A stretch of 39,088 bases of DNA, from positions 1 to 39,088 of the forward strand of contig CBFHAI010000040.1 in NCBI GenBank assembly GCA_965653565.1, given 5' to 3'. The translations under genes were made by a program, and so were the position numbers. This document shows positions 24,665 through 33,146 of the stretch, in pieces. The stretch comes from JALCLA01 sp965653565 (lineage in GTDB: Bacteria; Pseudomonadota; Gammaproteobacteria; Xanthomonadales; Xanthomonadaceae). The notes under the pieces were generated by a model. It saw only the letters and a list, made by a program, of their open reading frames with translations, was not told the DNA's origin and made no database searches. The stretch's first letter is position 1. Each line of letters opens with the position of its first letter.

Positions 24665-26824
24665 ATGAAATCCCCGCTCGCGCTGGCCATCGCGGCCGCC
24701 CTGGCCCTGTCCGCGCCGCTCTACGCGGCCGATCCCGCCAAGCCCACCGAGACTTCCGCCACCGCCCCGATGGCCGCCAATCCTTTCTTCACCAAGAGCA
24801 CGCTGCCCTACTTCCTGCCGGCGTTCGACAAGATCCGCAACGAGCACTACGCGCCGGCCTTCGACCGCGGCATGAGCGAGCAGCTCGCCGAGATCGACGC
24901 CATCGCCAACAACAAGGACGCACCGACGTTCGAGAACACCATCGTGGCGATGGACAAGAGCGGCCAGACCCTGATCCGCGTCAGCAACGTGTTCTTCAAC
25001 CTGACCTCGGCCAACACCAACGAGGCGATGGAAAAGATCCAGTCCGAGTACGCGCCGAAACTGGCCGCGCACCAGGATGCGATCGTGCTCAACGGCAAGC
25101 TGTTCGCGCGCGTCAAGGCGCTCTACGACCAGCGCGACACGCTCGGCCTCGACCCCGAATCCAAGCGCCTGCTCGAGCGCTACCACACCGATTTCGTGCG
25201 CGCCGGCGCCAACCTGTCGGAGGCCGACAAGACCCGCCTGAAACAGATCAATGCCGAACTGGCGTCGCTGGCGACCCAGTTTAGCCAGAACGTGCTCAAG
25301 CAGACCAATGCCGATGCCGTCATCATCGATGACGTCAAACAACTCGCCGGCCTGTCCGACAACGAAATCGCCGCCGCGAAGGAAGCCGCCAAGGCGCGCG
25401 GGCTGGAAGGCAAGTATGTGATCGCGTTGCTCAACACCTCGGGGCAGCCGGCGCTTTCCTCGCTCGAGAATCGCGAACTGCGCCAGCGCCTGCAGCAGAC
25501 TTCGATCGCGCGCGGCCAGAATGCCGGCGAATTCGACAATCGTCCGGTGATCGCGAAAACCGCCAAGCTGCGCGCCGAACGCGCCAACCTGCTCGGCTAT
25601 CCCGACCACGCCACCTACGTACTGGAAGACGAAACCGCCAAGACCACGCAGGCCGTCAACAAGATGCTTGCCGGCCTGGCGCCGGCGGCGGTGGCGAACG
25701 CGAAGAAAGAAGCGGCCGACATGCAGGCCATCGTCAACAAGGAAGAAGGCGGTTTCCAGATCGCCGCGTGGGACTGGGCCTACTACGCCGAGAAAGTGCG
25801 CAAGGAGCGTTTCGATTTCGACGAAGCGCAGCTGCGTCCCTACTTCGAAATGGAGAACGTGCTGCAGAACGGCGTGTTCTTCGCCGCCAACAAGCTGTAC
25901 GGCCTGAGCTTCAAGGAGCGCAAGGATCTGCCGGTCTATCACCCGGACGTGCGCGTGTTCGAAGTGTTCGACGAAGGCAACAAGCCGCTCGGCCTGTTCC
26001 TGGTCGACTGGTACGCGCGCGACACCAAGCGCGGCGGGGCCTGGATGAACGAGTACGTCGGCCAGAGCGGCCTGTTCGGCACCAAGCCGGTGGTCGCCAA
26101 CCATCTCAACATTCCGAAGCCGCCGAAGGGCGAGCCGACGCTGCTCACCTTCGATGAAGTGAGCACCGCGTTCCACGAATTCGGCCACGCGCTGCACGGC
26201 CTGTTCTCCGACGTGAAATATCCGCGCTTCGCCGGCACCAACGTGCCGCGCGACTTCGTCGAATACCCGTCGCAGGTCAACGAAATGTGGGCGACCTGGC
26301 CGGAAGTGCTGAAGAACTACGCCAAGCACTACCAGACCGGCGAGCCGATGCCGCAACTGCTGCTCGACAAAGTGCTCGCGACGCAGCAGTTCAACCAGGG
26401 CTTCGCGACCACCGAGTATCTGGCGGCCGCCTTGCTCGACCAGACCTGGCATCAGCTCAAGCCCGATCAGGTGCCGACCGATGTCGAAGGCTTCGAAGCC
26501 GCGGCGCTGAAGAAAGCCGGCGTCGACTACGCGCCGGTGCCGCCACGTTATCGCAGCGGCTACTTCAGCCACATCTTCGCCGGCGGGTATTCGGCGGGCT
26601 ACTACGCTTACCTGTGGAGCGAAGTGCTCGACGCCGACAGCGTGAAGTGGTTCGAGGAGAACGGCGGCCTGAAGCGCGAAAACGGCGATCACTTCCGCAA
26701 GACGCTGCTATCGAAGGGCGGCAGCGAAGATGCGATGAAGCTGTTCCAGGATTTCCGCGGCCGCGAACCGGACATCAAGCCGCTGCTCGAACGCCGCGGG
26801 CTCGATCAGACGGCGCCGAAGTAA
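24665..26824 (+). CDS. Secreted M3 family metallopeptidase (Dcp-like)
   Basis: A 719-residue zinc peptidase of family M3, close to peptidyl-dipeptidase Dcp, which removes dipeptides from peptide C-termini. It has a signal peptide (LALAIAAALALSAPLYAA) and so should work in the periplasm, unlike E. coli Dcp. The helical cap includes FENTIVAMDKSG. The catalytic motif is HEFGHALH at residues 504-511, with the third ligand Glu downstream in DFVEYPSQVNEMW. The C-terminal region shows YFSHIFAGGYSAGYYAYLWSE, the substrate-binding His/Tyr loop of the family. AAGGA lies eight bases before the ATG. An intrinsic terminator follows the stop. Confidence 0.93.
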   Translation: MKSPLALAIAAALALSAPLYAADPAKPTETSATAPMAANPFFTKSTLPYFLPAFDKIRNEHYAPAFDRGMSEQLAEIDAIANNKDAPTFENTIVAMDKSGQTLIRVSNVFFNLTSANTNEAMEKIQSEYAPKLAAHQDAIVLNGKLFARVKALYDQRDTLGLDPESKRLLERYHTDFVRAGANLSEADKTRLKQINAELASLATQFSQNVLKQTNADAVIIDDVKQLAGLSDNEIAAAKEAAKARGLEGKYVIALLNTSGQPALSSLENRELRQRLQQTSIARGQNAGEFDNRPVIAKTAKLRAERANLLGYPDHATYVLEDETAKTTQAVNKMLAGLAPAAVANAKKEAADMQAIVNKEEGGFQIAAWDWAYYAEKVRKERFDFDEAQLRPYFEMENVLQNGVFFAANKLYGLSFKERKDLPVYHPDVRVFEVFDEGNKPLGLFLVDWYARDTKRGGAWMNEYVGQSGLFGTKPVVANHLNIPKPPKGEPTLLTFDEVSTAFHEFGHALHGLFSDVKYPRFAGTNVPRDFVEYPSQVNEMWATWPEVLKNYAKHYQTGEPMPQLLLDKVLATQQFNQGFATTEYLAAALLDQTWHQLKPDQVPTDVEGFEAAALKKAGVDYAPVPPRYRSGYFSHIFAGGYSAGYYAYLWSEVLDADSVKWFEENGGLKRENGDHFRKTLLSKGGSEDAMKLFQDFRGREPDIKPLLERRGLDQTAPK

Positions 26825-26846
26825 CGCGACACTTGAACGAAAAGAA

Positions 26847-26875
26847 AACGCCGCCTTCGGGCGGCGTTTTTCTTT
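26847..26875 (+). terminator. Intrinsic terminator of the M3 peptidase gene
   Basis: AACGCCGCC, loop TTCG, then GGCGGCGTTTTTC: a 9-bp stem with a UUCG tetraloop and a T tract, 22 bases after the stop codon. The A-rich left side may let it work weakly on the other strand. Confidence 0.93.
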
Positions 26876-27105
26876 GTGCCGCCGGCGACGGGCAAGATGC
26901 AATGAAAAATTCGTTGTTTCGTGCGCAGACGCGGAAAATTTCAATCAACGCCGGCGGAACTGTTCCTGCGTGACGCATCCGGCTGCACGCACCCGCACGA
27001 CTGCCGCGGCCGACAGCGCGGATGAACCGGACTGTTCACGCAGGTCATCAATGGCATGCGCTTTGCTGCATTGGGTGCGCTACCCCCAATTCATTGGAGC
27101 GTCCC

Positions 27106-27624
27106 ATGAATACCAAACTTCTCACTCTCGCGATGTCGGGCCTGGTTGCCGCCAGCCTGTCGGCTTGCGCCAGCGATGGCTACGCGTATCGCGACAGCTA
27201 TTACGACGGTTACACCCAGACGCAGTATCGCAACGACGGTTACCGCAACACCTACGCCTACGACGATCGCTATTCGCGTCGCGCGCGCTGCGGCAATTGC
27301 GGCACGGTCGAACGCATCGATATCGAACGCTACGGCGATCGCCGCGCGTCCGGTGGCGGCGCCGTAGTCGGCGCGCTGGTCGGCGCGGCACTCGGCAACC
27401 AGATCGGCAGCGGCGACGGCCGCAAGGCCGCGACGGTGGCCGGCGCGGTCGCCGGCGGCGTGGCGGGCAACCGCATCGAAAAGAACCGCAACTCGCGCGA
27501 TACCTACGAAATCGTGGTGCGCATGGACAACGGCCGCACCATCGTGCTCGACCAGCGCGATCTCAACGGCGTGCGCGAAGGCTCGCGCGTCGTGGTCACC
27601 GGCGGTGTCGCTCGCCTGCTGTAA
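27106..27624 (+). CDS. Glycine-zipper 2TM lipoprotein
   Basis: A 172-residue probable outer-membrane lipoprotein of the SlyB / 17-kDa antigen type. The signal ends in a lipobox (AASLSAC, Cys lipidated). It is followed by a Tyr/Asp-rich stretch (YAYRDSYYDGYTQTQYRND) with repeated Tyr, then RCGNCG. The glycine zipper GGGAVVGALVGAALGNQIGS, and its continuation with AGAVAGGVAGNRIEK, is the membrane-inserting hallmark. The C-terminal beta part (YEIVVRMDNGRTIVLDQ) ends the protein. GGAG lies seven bases before the ATG at 27106. Such proteins stabilise the envelope; a precise role is unknown. Confidence 0.9.
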   Translation: MNTKLLTLAMSGLVAASLSACASDGYAYRDSYYDGYTQTQYRNDGYRNTYAYDDRYSRRARCGNCGTVERIDIERYGDRRASGGGAVVGALVGAALGNQIGSGDGRKAATVAGAVAGGVAGNRIEKNRNSRDTYEIVVRMDNGRTIVLDQRDLNGVREGSRVVVTGGVARLL

Positions 27625-27660
27625 ATCAGGCCTGCGGCAACCGTAGTTGATCGCGACGCC

Positions 27661-27697
27661 CGCGCGCACCGGCCATCGATTGACGCCGGTGCGCGCG
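27661..27697. repeat. Perfect 13-bp GC-rich hairpin
   Basis: CGCGCGCACCGGC at 27661-27673 pairs with GCCGGTGCGCGCG at 27685-27697 around an 11-base loop. It lies 36 bases after the lipoprotein stop and 82 before the CBS gene. No T tract follows, so it may be an mRNA-stabilising or attenuating structure. Confidence 0.6.
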
Positions 27698-27779
27698 TCC
27701 ATTCGCCGGCTCCGCGAGCCGCTTGGCGGCCGCGCGATCCGGCGCCGTTCGATTGAAGCTTGAGACTGGAGAGTGAAAA

Positions 27780-28205
27780 ATGGACGTACGCAGCGCAATG
27801 ACCGGCGACCCCGCCGCCTGCACTCCCAACACGCCGCTGCATCTGGTGGCGCGCATGATGGTGGACAACGACTGCGGCGAGATTCCGGTGGTGGACGATC
27901 ATGAAAGCCGCAAGCCGGTCGGCGTGGTCACCGATCGCGACATCGCGGTGCGCACCGTGGCGCGCGGCATCAATCCGCTCGACGTGCCGGCCAGCGAATG
28001 CATGACCACGCCGGTCGTCACCGTCTCGCCCGACAGCGATCTCTCGGCCTGTTGCGACCTGATGGAAAAGCATCAGATCCGCCGCGTCGTGGTGGTCGAC
28101 AACGATGGCCGTCTGTGCGGCATCGTGGCGGTCGCCGATATCGCGAAATCCGCCAGCCGCAATGAAACCGGCGAGGTGGTGAAAGAGGTTTCGGAGGCTG
28201 CATGA
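27780..28205 (+). CDS. Tandem CBS domain protein
   Basis: A 141-residue cytoplasmic protein made of two CBS domains and nothing else. Domain 1 runs VRSAMTGDPAACTPNTPLHL to GVVTDRDIAVRTVA; domain 2 runs ASECMTTPVVTVSPDSDLSA to GIVAVADIAKSA. CBS pairs bind adenine nucleotides and act as energy sensors for partner proteins. GGAG lies before the ATG. Its stop overlaps the ATG of a 41-residue ORF (ATGA), so the two should be cotranslated. Confidence 0.93.
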   Translation: MDVRSAMTGDPAACTPNTPLHLVARMMVDNDCGEIPVVDDHESRKPVGVVTDRDIAVRTVARGINPLDVPASECMTTPVVTVSPDSDLSACCDLMEKHQIRRVVVVDNDGRLCGIVAVADIAKSASRNETGEVVKEVSEAA

Positions 28206-28327
28206 GCCGCCCGGATTCCCGCCCGGCTTCGGGCGTGACGCCGTTCGATTTCTACCTGGTCCGGCGCAAGCGCAACGAAGCCCCGCGCAGCAACGTGGTC
28301 TGGCTGAGCCAGTCGGCCCGTCGCTGA
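28202..28327 (+). CDS. 41-residue basic ORF coupled to the CBS gene
   Basis: The ATG at 28202 overlaps the CBS stop as ATGA, and TGA at 28325-28327 ends the frame. A terminator follows eight bases later, so the ORF fills the space between the CBS gene and the end of the transcript. The product starts MSRPDSRPASGVTPFDFY and continues with LVRRKRNEAPRSNVVWLSQS, giving a net-basic protein with an aromatic centre and no signal or membrane segment. I do not recognise the family. Coding is supported by position and coupling, but no homology or expression evidence is available here. Confidence 0.55.
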   Translation: MSRPDSRPASGVTPFDFYLVRRKRNEAPRSNVVWLSQSARR

Positions 28328-28334
28328 GCCTGCA

Positions 28335-28373
28335 AAAAAGAAAACCCTCCCCGATCTCGTCGGGGAGGGTTTT
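28335..28373. terminator. Bidirectional intrinsic terminator
   Basis: AAAACCCTCCCCG at 28341-28353 pairs with CGGGGAGGGTTTT at 28361-28373 around ATCTCGT. T residues follow on the plus strand (TTTT) and a longer T run follows on the minus strand (complement of AAAAAAGAAAA). It serves the CBS operon from the left and the TonB receptor gene from the right. Confidence 0.92.
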
Positions 28374-28393
28374 CGTCGTGCCGGTTCAATCGA

Positions 28394-30664
28394 TCAGAAC
28401 TGCGCCTTGAACTCGACGCCCAGGATGCGCGGCTCGTTGACGAAGCCGGTCAGGTTGTTGAAGTCGATGCCGCCGACGACTTCGGTTTCATCGAGGATGT
28501 TGCGGCCGAACAGCGCGATTTCGTAATCGCCGTAGTTCCAGTTGTAGCCGACGCGCAGGCCACCTTCGAGCAGCGGATCGCCGGTGAATTCGGCCGATTC
28601 GTACAGGAAGAACGAAATCTTGTCGCGATAGGCCCAGTCGGTGAACACGAAGAATTCGCCGTCGTCGCCCACCGGCATGCTGTAGCGCGCGGTGATGTTG
28701 CCGATCCAGCGCGGCGCCTGCGGCAATGAATTGCCGTCGATGATCGCAAGCGTGGTGCCGTTCACCACCACCGTCGGATCGAGCACGGTGCAGCCGCTGC
28801 CGCACGGCGCCACCGCCAGGCCTTCGTCGTCGATCTCGGTGTCGTTGTAGCTGGCGCCGAAGGTGATCAGCAGGTTGTCGGTGACGTAGCTTTCCCAATC
28901 GAGCTCGAAGCCCTGCCCGGTCGACTTGTCGGCGTTGATCAGCGTGTTGAAGTTGGTGGCGCCGCCGACCGCGGTGAGCTGCTGATCGTCGACGGTGTAA
29001 TGGAACACGGTGAAGCTGGCGCGTGCGCGGCGATCGAAGAAATCCGACTTGATGCCGGCCTCGAACGAGGTGACGGTTTCCGATTCGGCCACCGACACCG
29101 CATCGCCGAACAGCAGGCGGCCCTGGATGCTGGGCGCGCGGAAACCGCGGGCCACGCGGCCGAAGAGATTGGTGTCTTCCGACATTTCCCAGGTCGCCGA
29201 CACATCGCCGCTGACGTCGCTGTCATCGGGGTTGACTTCGAGCGGACCGATCGGACCGGCGCCGATCGGCGACTGCAGGCGGCTGGCCGAGAATTCCTTC
29301 TCGTCGTTGGTGTAGCGCAGGCCGGCGCGCAGAATGAAATCTTCCGTCACATCGAATTCGACCGAGCCGAACACCGCGTACGCCGTGTTCTTCTGCTCCT
29401 GCACCGCGTAGCCGTTCTGCGGGCGGCCCGGCGCGAAGGTGTCGTAGTTGAAGCTGTCGATGGTGATGTCTTCGTCAAAATAGAAGACGCCGGCCTGCCA
29501 GTCGAAACGGCCCCAATCGTTCGATTCCCAGCGCACTTCCTGGGTGAACTGGCGATGCTCGGGCAGGCCGTCGGCCGATTCGGCCGGGAACGGAATGAAG
29601 CCCGGCCCGAACGGCGGCAGGAAGGACGCGCCGAAGCCGCCGTCGATGTCGCCACGGCTGATGGTGTCGACGGTTTCGTAGCCGGTGATCGAGTGCAGGC
29701 TGACGCTGTCGAAATCCCAGCGCAGCCGCGCGCTGCCGCCGTAGGCATTGAGCTTCTGGTAGTTCTTGCCGTCGATCGAAATCCGGTCGCGATCGAAACC
29801 GCCGACCAGCTGGTTGGTGCCCGGCGCGATGATGTTGGCGCGGAACAGGCGCGCGGTACCGTCGAGTTCGCGCGCGTGCAGATTGAACAGGCCGTAGAAA
29901 CTCTCGCCCGGCTCGAACGCGAGCTGGAAGCGCGCGGCGTATTCTTCGTAGCCTTCGAGCGCGTCTTCTTCACCGGTGAAGGTGTTGTCGACCCAATCGT
30001 TGCGGGTCTGCGCCATGCCCGAAATGCGCGCCGACACCGTGGGCGAAATCGCCCCGCCGACCGCGCCTTCCATGTTCACCGTGTCGTAGGTGCCGTAGGA
30101 AGCCTGGATGTAACCGTCGGTTTCCTGCTCGGGACGGCGCGAATCGAACTTGATCAGGCCGGCCGGCGTGTTGCGGCCGAACAGCGAGCCTTGCGGGCCG
30201 CGCAGCATTTCGATCTGCTCCAGATCGAACACCGGGAAGCCTTTCAGGATCGGGTTTTCCTGCACCACGTCGTCGTAGACGAGCGACACGGGCTGCGAGG
30301 CGTTCAGATCGAAATCGGTATTGCCCAGGCCACGGATGTAAAAGCGCGGGAAGGCGCGGCCGAACGAGGATTCGATGATCAGGCTGGGCAGGCGGCCGGA
30401 CAGGAAGCGGATGTCTTCGCCGCCCGAACCGAGCACGTCGAGTTTTTCGTCGGAGACCGTGGTGATCGAGATCGGCACGTCCTGCACGTCTTCGACACGG
30501 CGCTGCGCGGTGACCGAAATCGCGTCGAGCGAGGCCGGTTCGTTGGCGTCGCGTTGCTCGGGCTCGTCCTGCGCCACGACGGCGAACGGCACGGCCAGGG
30601 CAATGGCGAGGCTCAGCGCGCGAAGGCGGGGAGCGGCGGCGGGTTTCTTTTTGTTCGGGACCAT
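28394..30664 (-). CDS. TonB-dependent outer-membrane receptor
   Basis: A 756-residue outer-membrane transporter. The signal peptide (LRALSLAIALAVPFAVVAQ) is followed by the plug, with ISVTAQRRVEDVQDVPISIT, RFYIRGLGNTDFDLNASQPV and the conserved IEMLRGPQGSLFGRNTPAG. The 22-stranded barrel ends in VEFKAQF, with the terminal Phe that outer-membrane assembly uses. The closest groups are the plain TonB receptors for ferric or organic ligands; the substrate cannot be told from sequence. There is no STN domain, so no FecR-type signalling is expected. The ATG at 30664 gives the natural N-terminus; one at 30703 is also in frame. It lies 237 bases downstream of the molybdopterin oxidoreductase gene on the same strand. 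Confidence 0.93.
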   Translation of the reverse strand: MVPNKKKPAAAPRLRALSLAIALAVPFAVVAQDEPEQRDANEPASLDAISVTAQRRVEDVQDVPISITTVSDEKLDVLGSGGEDIRFLSGRLPSLIIESSFGRAFPRFYIRGLGNTDFDLNASQPVSLVYDDVVQENPILKGFPVFDLEQIEMLRGPQGSLFGRNTPAGLIKFDSRRPEQETDGYIQASYGTYDTVNMEGAVGGAISPTVSARISGMAQTRNDWVDNTFTGEEDALEGYEEYAARFQLAFEPGESFYGLFNLHARELDGTARLFRANIIAPGTNQLVGGFDRDRISIDGKNYQKLNAYGGSARLRWDFDSVSLHSITGYETVDTISRGDIDGGFGASFLPPFGPGFIPFPAESADGLPEHRQFTQEVRWESNDWGRFDWQAGVFYFDEDITIDSFNYDTFAPGRPQNGYAVQEQKNTAYAVFGSVEFDVTEDFILRAGLRYTNDEKEFSASRLQSPIGAGPIGPLEVNPDDSDVSGDVSATWEMSEDTNLFGRVARGFRAPSIQGRLLFGDAVSVAESETVTSFEAGIKSDFFDRRARASFTVFHYTVDDQQLTAVGGATNFNTLINADKSTGQGFELDWESYVTDNLLITFGASYNDTEIDDEGLAVAPCGSGCTVLDPTVVVNGTTLAIIDGNSLPQAPRWIGNITARYSMPVGDDGEFFVFTDWAYRDKISFFLYESAEFTGDPLLEGGLRVGYNWNYGDYEIALFGRNILDETEVVGGIDFNNLTGFVNEPRILGVEFKAQF

Positions 30665-30901
30665 GGGCGGGACCTTGTTGGCGGCATGGCGGCCTCGCCG
30701 CACGCGGCGGTCGGGGTCGCTCTAGGTGGGAATGGCGGAAAAATGCAATCGCTCTACCGTGGCGGCGCCCGCGCGGCGTGCCTGCCCCTCCCGGCAACCA
30801 CCCGCGCCATGCAATCCCCAACGCCCCACACGGCGCACCGAGGGTACGCTGAATGCCCGCATTCGTGAAGATGTCGTTAGTTTGCGGCGACGGGACAGCC
30901 G

Positions 30902-32992
30902 TCAGGACAGCGCCTCGACCCAGACCGGCAAGGCATTGAGCCCGGCATTGCCGGACGGCCCGTCGAGCGCGAGCGGATCGGTCAGATCGTTGTAGCTGGC
31001 GCCCGCCAGCGTCTGCGCCAGCTGCTGCTGCACGCCCGGCCGGCGATGGCCGAAGCCGTGCGGCAGCGAGGCCACGCCGGGCGCCAGGCTGTCGCTGGCG
31101 CGCACTTCGATCTCGATCGCGCCGGTGCGCGAGCGCACCCGGGCCAGCGCGCCGTCGGCCAGACCGCGCACGGCCAGATCGGCCGGATGCATCAGCAGGT
31201 GATGGCGCGGTTTGCCCTTTACCAGGCGCGGCGCGTTGTGCATCCACGAATTGTTGTTGCGCAGGTCACGGCGTCCGATCAGCAGCACGCTGTCGGCCGG
31301 CGGCGCTTCCTGCAGGTGGCGCGCGAGGCGCAGCAAATCGTCCAGGAACAGCGGCGGCGCACAGTCGATCATCGCGTCGGCGGTTTCCAGACGGCGCAAC
31401 AGGCTCGGTTGCAGCGGGCCGAGGTCGATGCCGTGTTCGGCGCTGCGCAGGGTGTCGAAATCGAGACCGGAATTTCCGCGTGCCAGGCCGGCGCGCACCA
31501 TCGTTTCCGGCGGCGGCAACGGCTGGAACGGTTTCTCCGCGGCTTTCGCATATGCTGCAGCGACGCCGTTGAAAATCTGCCAGTCGGCGCGTTCGTCGTC
31601 GCGCTGCGCGCGCAGCGGCGCACTCCACTTCGCGACACGGCGCACCGCGAAAGCATTGAAGATCAGATCGTAATGCGGCTGGCTCAGCATCGACGCCGGC
31701 GGCAGGATCAGATGCGCATGCCGCGTGGTTTCGTTGCGGTAGACATCCACCGACAGCATGAAATCGAGCCCGCCCAGCGCGCGGTCGAGCGCATTGCCGT
31801 CCGGCGTCGACGACACCGGATTGCCGGCCAGCGTCACCATCGCGCGGATCTGTCCTGCTCCCGGGGTTTCAATTTCTTCGCGCAACGCCGCCACCGGCAA
31901 CTCGCCGGCGAACTCCGGCAAACCGCGCACCCGGCTGTGCCAACGCGCACGTTGCCCAGGCGACGTGCCCGGCCCGGTCACCGGGATCGCGGCCTCGTTC
32001 GGCAGCATGCCGCCTTCGCGATCGAGATTCCCGGTGACGAGGTTGACCAGTTGGATCAACCATTGGCACAGCGTGCCGAACGGCTGCGTCGACAGGCCCA
32101 TGCGACCGTAGACGACAGCGCAGGATGCGGCGCGGAACTCGGCAGCGATGCGAGCGATGGTCGGCAGATCGATGCCGCAACGCGCGGCGATCGCGGCGCG
32201 ATCGAACGCCGCGATTTCGGCGAGCGCGATATCGAGGCCTTTCAACTTCCCTGCGTACGCTTCGACGCGCGGCGGCCCGAGATCGAGCATCGATTGCAGC
32301 AGCGCGATCAGGAACAGCGCATCGGTGCCGGGACGAATGAAATGATGTTCGCTCGCGTGATCCGCGGTTTCCGTGCGGCGCGGATCGATCACCACCAGCT
32401 TGCCGCGCTCACGCAGCGCATCCAGTCGATGCACGATCCCCGGCGCCGTCATCAGGCTGCCGTTCGACGCCACCGGATTGGCGCCCAGCATCAGGAAATA
32501 CTGCGTGTTGTCGATATCCGGGATCGGCAACAGGAACTGATGCCCGTACATCTGCGCGCATACCAGCTGGTGCGGCCACTGATCGACCGACGATGCCGAA
32601 AAAACATTCGGCGTACGCAACGCCTTCAACAACGCCGGCGCATACGCGATATGCCCGAAGTGATGCACGTTCGGATTGCCCAGATACACCCCGACCGCCG
32701 CCGGACCGTATTCGCGTTGAACCGCCGCGAGCTGCTCGCCCGCCAACGCGAAGGCCTCATCCCACCCGATCGCCAGCCACTGATCGCCACGCCGCAACAA
32801 CGGCTGCGTCACCCGATCCGGATCGGCCTCCAGATCGAGAATCGCATTGCCCTTCGGACAGACATGCCCGCGACTGAAAACATCGTCCTTATCCCCGCGA
32901 ATCGCCACCAGCCGATCGTCCTCGTACTGGAATTCGAGGCCGCAGATCGCCTCGCACAAGGGACAGGCTCGGAAGCGCGAGGTGCGGGGCAT
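30902..32992 (-). CDS. Molybdopterin-dependent oxidoreductase, orphan catalytic subunit
   Basis: A 696-residue enzyme of the DMSO reductase superfamily. A [4Fe-4S] cluster is bound by Cys10, Cys13, Cys17 and Cys45 (CPLCEAICG and GHVCPKG). It is followed by the molybdopterin-binding regions VYLGNPNVHHFG, SVDQWPHQLVCAQMYG and MLGANPVASNGSLM, and the C-terminal cap with RDLRNNNSWMHNAPRL and HPADLAVRGLADG. No twin-arginine signal is seen, so it is probably cytoplasmic. No iron-sulfur or membrane partner subunit is encoded nearby, and the substrate is unknown. The ATG at 32992 yields a normal N-terminus; the longer frame to 33301 is not supported. A 16-bp tandem repeat lies eight bases upstream of the start. 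Confidence 0.9.
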   Translation of the reverse strand: MPRTSRFRACPLCEAICGLEFQYEDDRLVAIRGDKDDVFSRGHVCPKGNAILDLEADPDRVTQPLLRRGDQWLAIGWDEAFALAGEQLAAVQREYGPAAVGVYLGNPNVHHFGHIAYAPALLKALRTPNVFSASSVDQWPHQLVCAQMYGHQFLLPIPDIDNTQYFLMLGANPVASNGSLMTAPGIVHRLDALRERGKLVVIDPRRTETADHASEHHFIRPGTDALFLIALLQSMLDLGPPRVEAYAGKLKGLDIALAEIAAFDRAAIAARCGIDLPTIARIAAEFRAASCAVVYGRMGLSTQPFGTLCQWLIQLVNLVTGNLDREGGMLPNEAAIPVTGPGTSPGQRARWHSRVRGLPEFAGELPVAALREEIETPGAGQIRAMVTLAGNPVSSTPDGNALDRALGGLDFMLSVDVYRNETTRHAHLILPPASMLSQPHYDLIFNAFAVRRVAKWSAPLRAQRDDERADWQIFNGVAAAYAKAAEKPFQPLPPPETMVRAGLARGNSGLDFDTLRSAEHGIDLGPLQPSLLRRLETADAMIDCAPPLFLDDLLRLARHLQEAPPADSVLLIGRRDLRNNNSWMHNAPRLVKGKPRHHLLMHPADLAVRGLADGALARVRSRTGAIEIEVRASDSLAPGVASLPHGFGHRRPGVQQQLAQTLAGASYNDLTDPLALDGPSGNAGLNALPVWVEALS

Positions 32993-32999
32993 GGGCGGG

Positions 33000-33031
33000 C
33001 CTGATGTTGGTCGGACCTGATGTTGGTCGGA
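33000..33031. repeat. 16-bp tandem repeat beside the oxidoreductase start
   Basis: CCTGATGTTGGTCGGA occurs twice head to tail, at 33000-33015 and 33016-33031. It lies 8-39 bases upstream of the minus-strand oxidoreductase ATG and 116 bases before the divergent FG-GAP gene. It could be an operator pair or part of the leader. Confidence 0.75.
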
Positions 33032-33146
33032 GGTGAGTCTAGCGCTCTTGCCCGCCGCATTGCTGATGCAAAAACTGGACTGCGTGCGTCCGCCAATCGC
33101 TCTGCCTGCGTATGCCTGTTGGCAGGCATCACACGGAGCGGCAGAC

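Noticed and set aside
31046..33004. 652-codon plus-strand open frame opposite the molybdopterin oxidoreductase
   Set aside because: It mirrors a well-supported enzyme gene and its product is an Arg/Gln/His-rich chance sequence.
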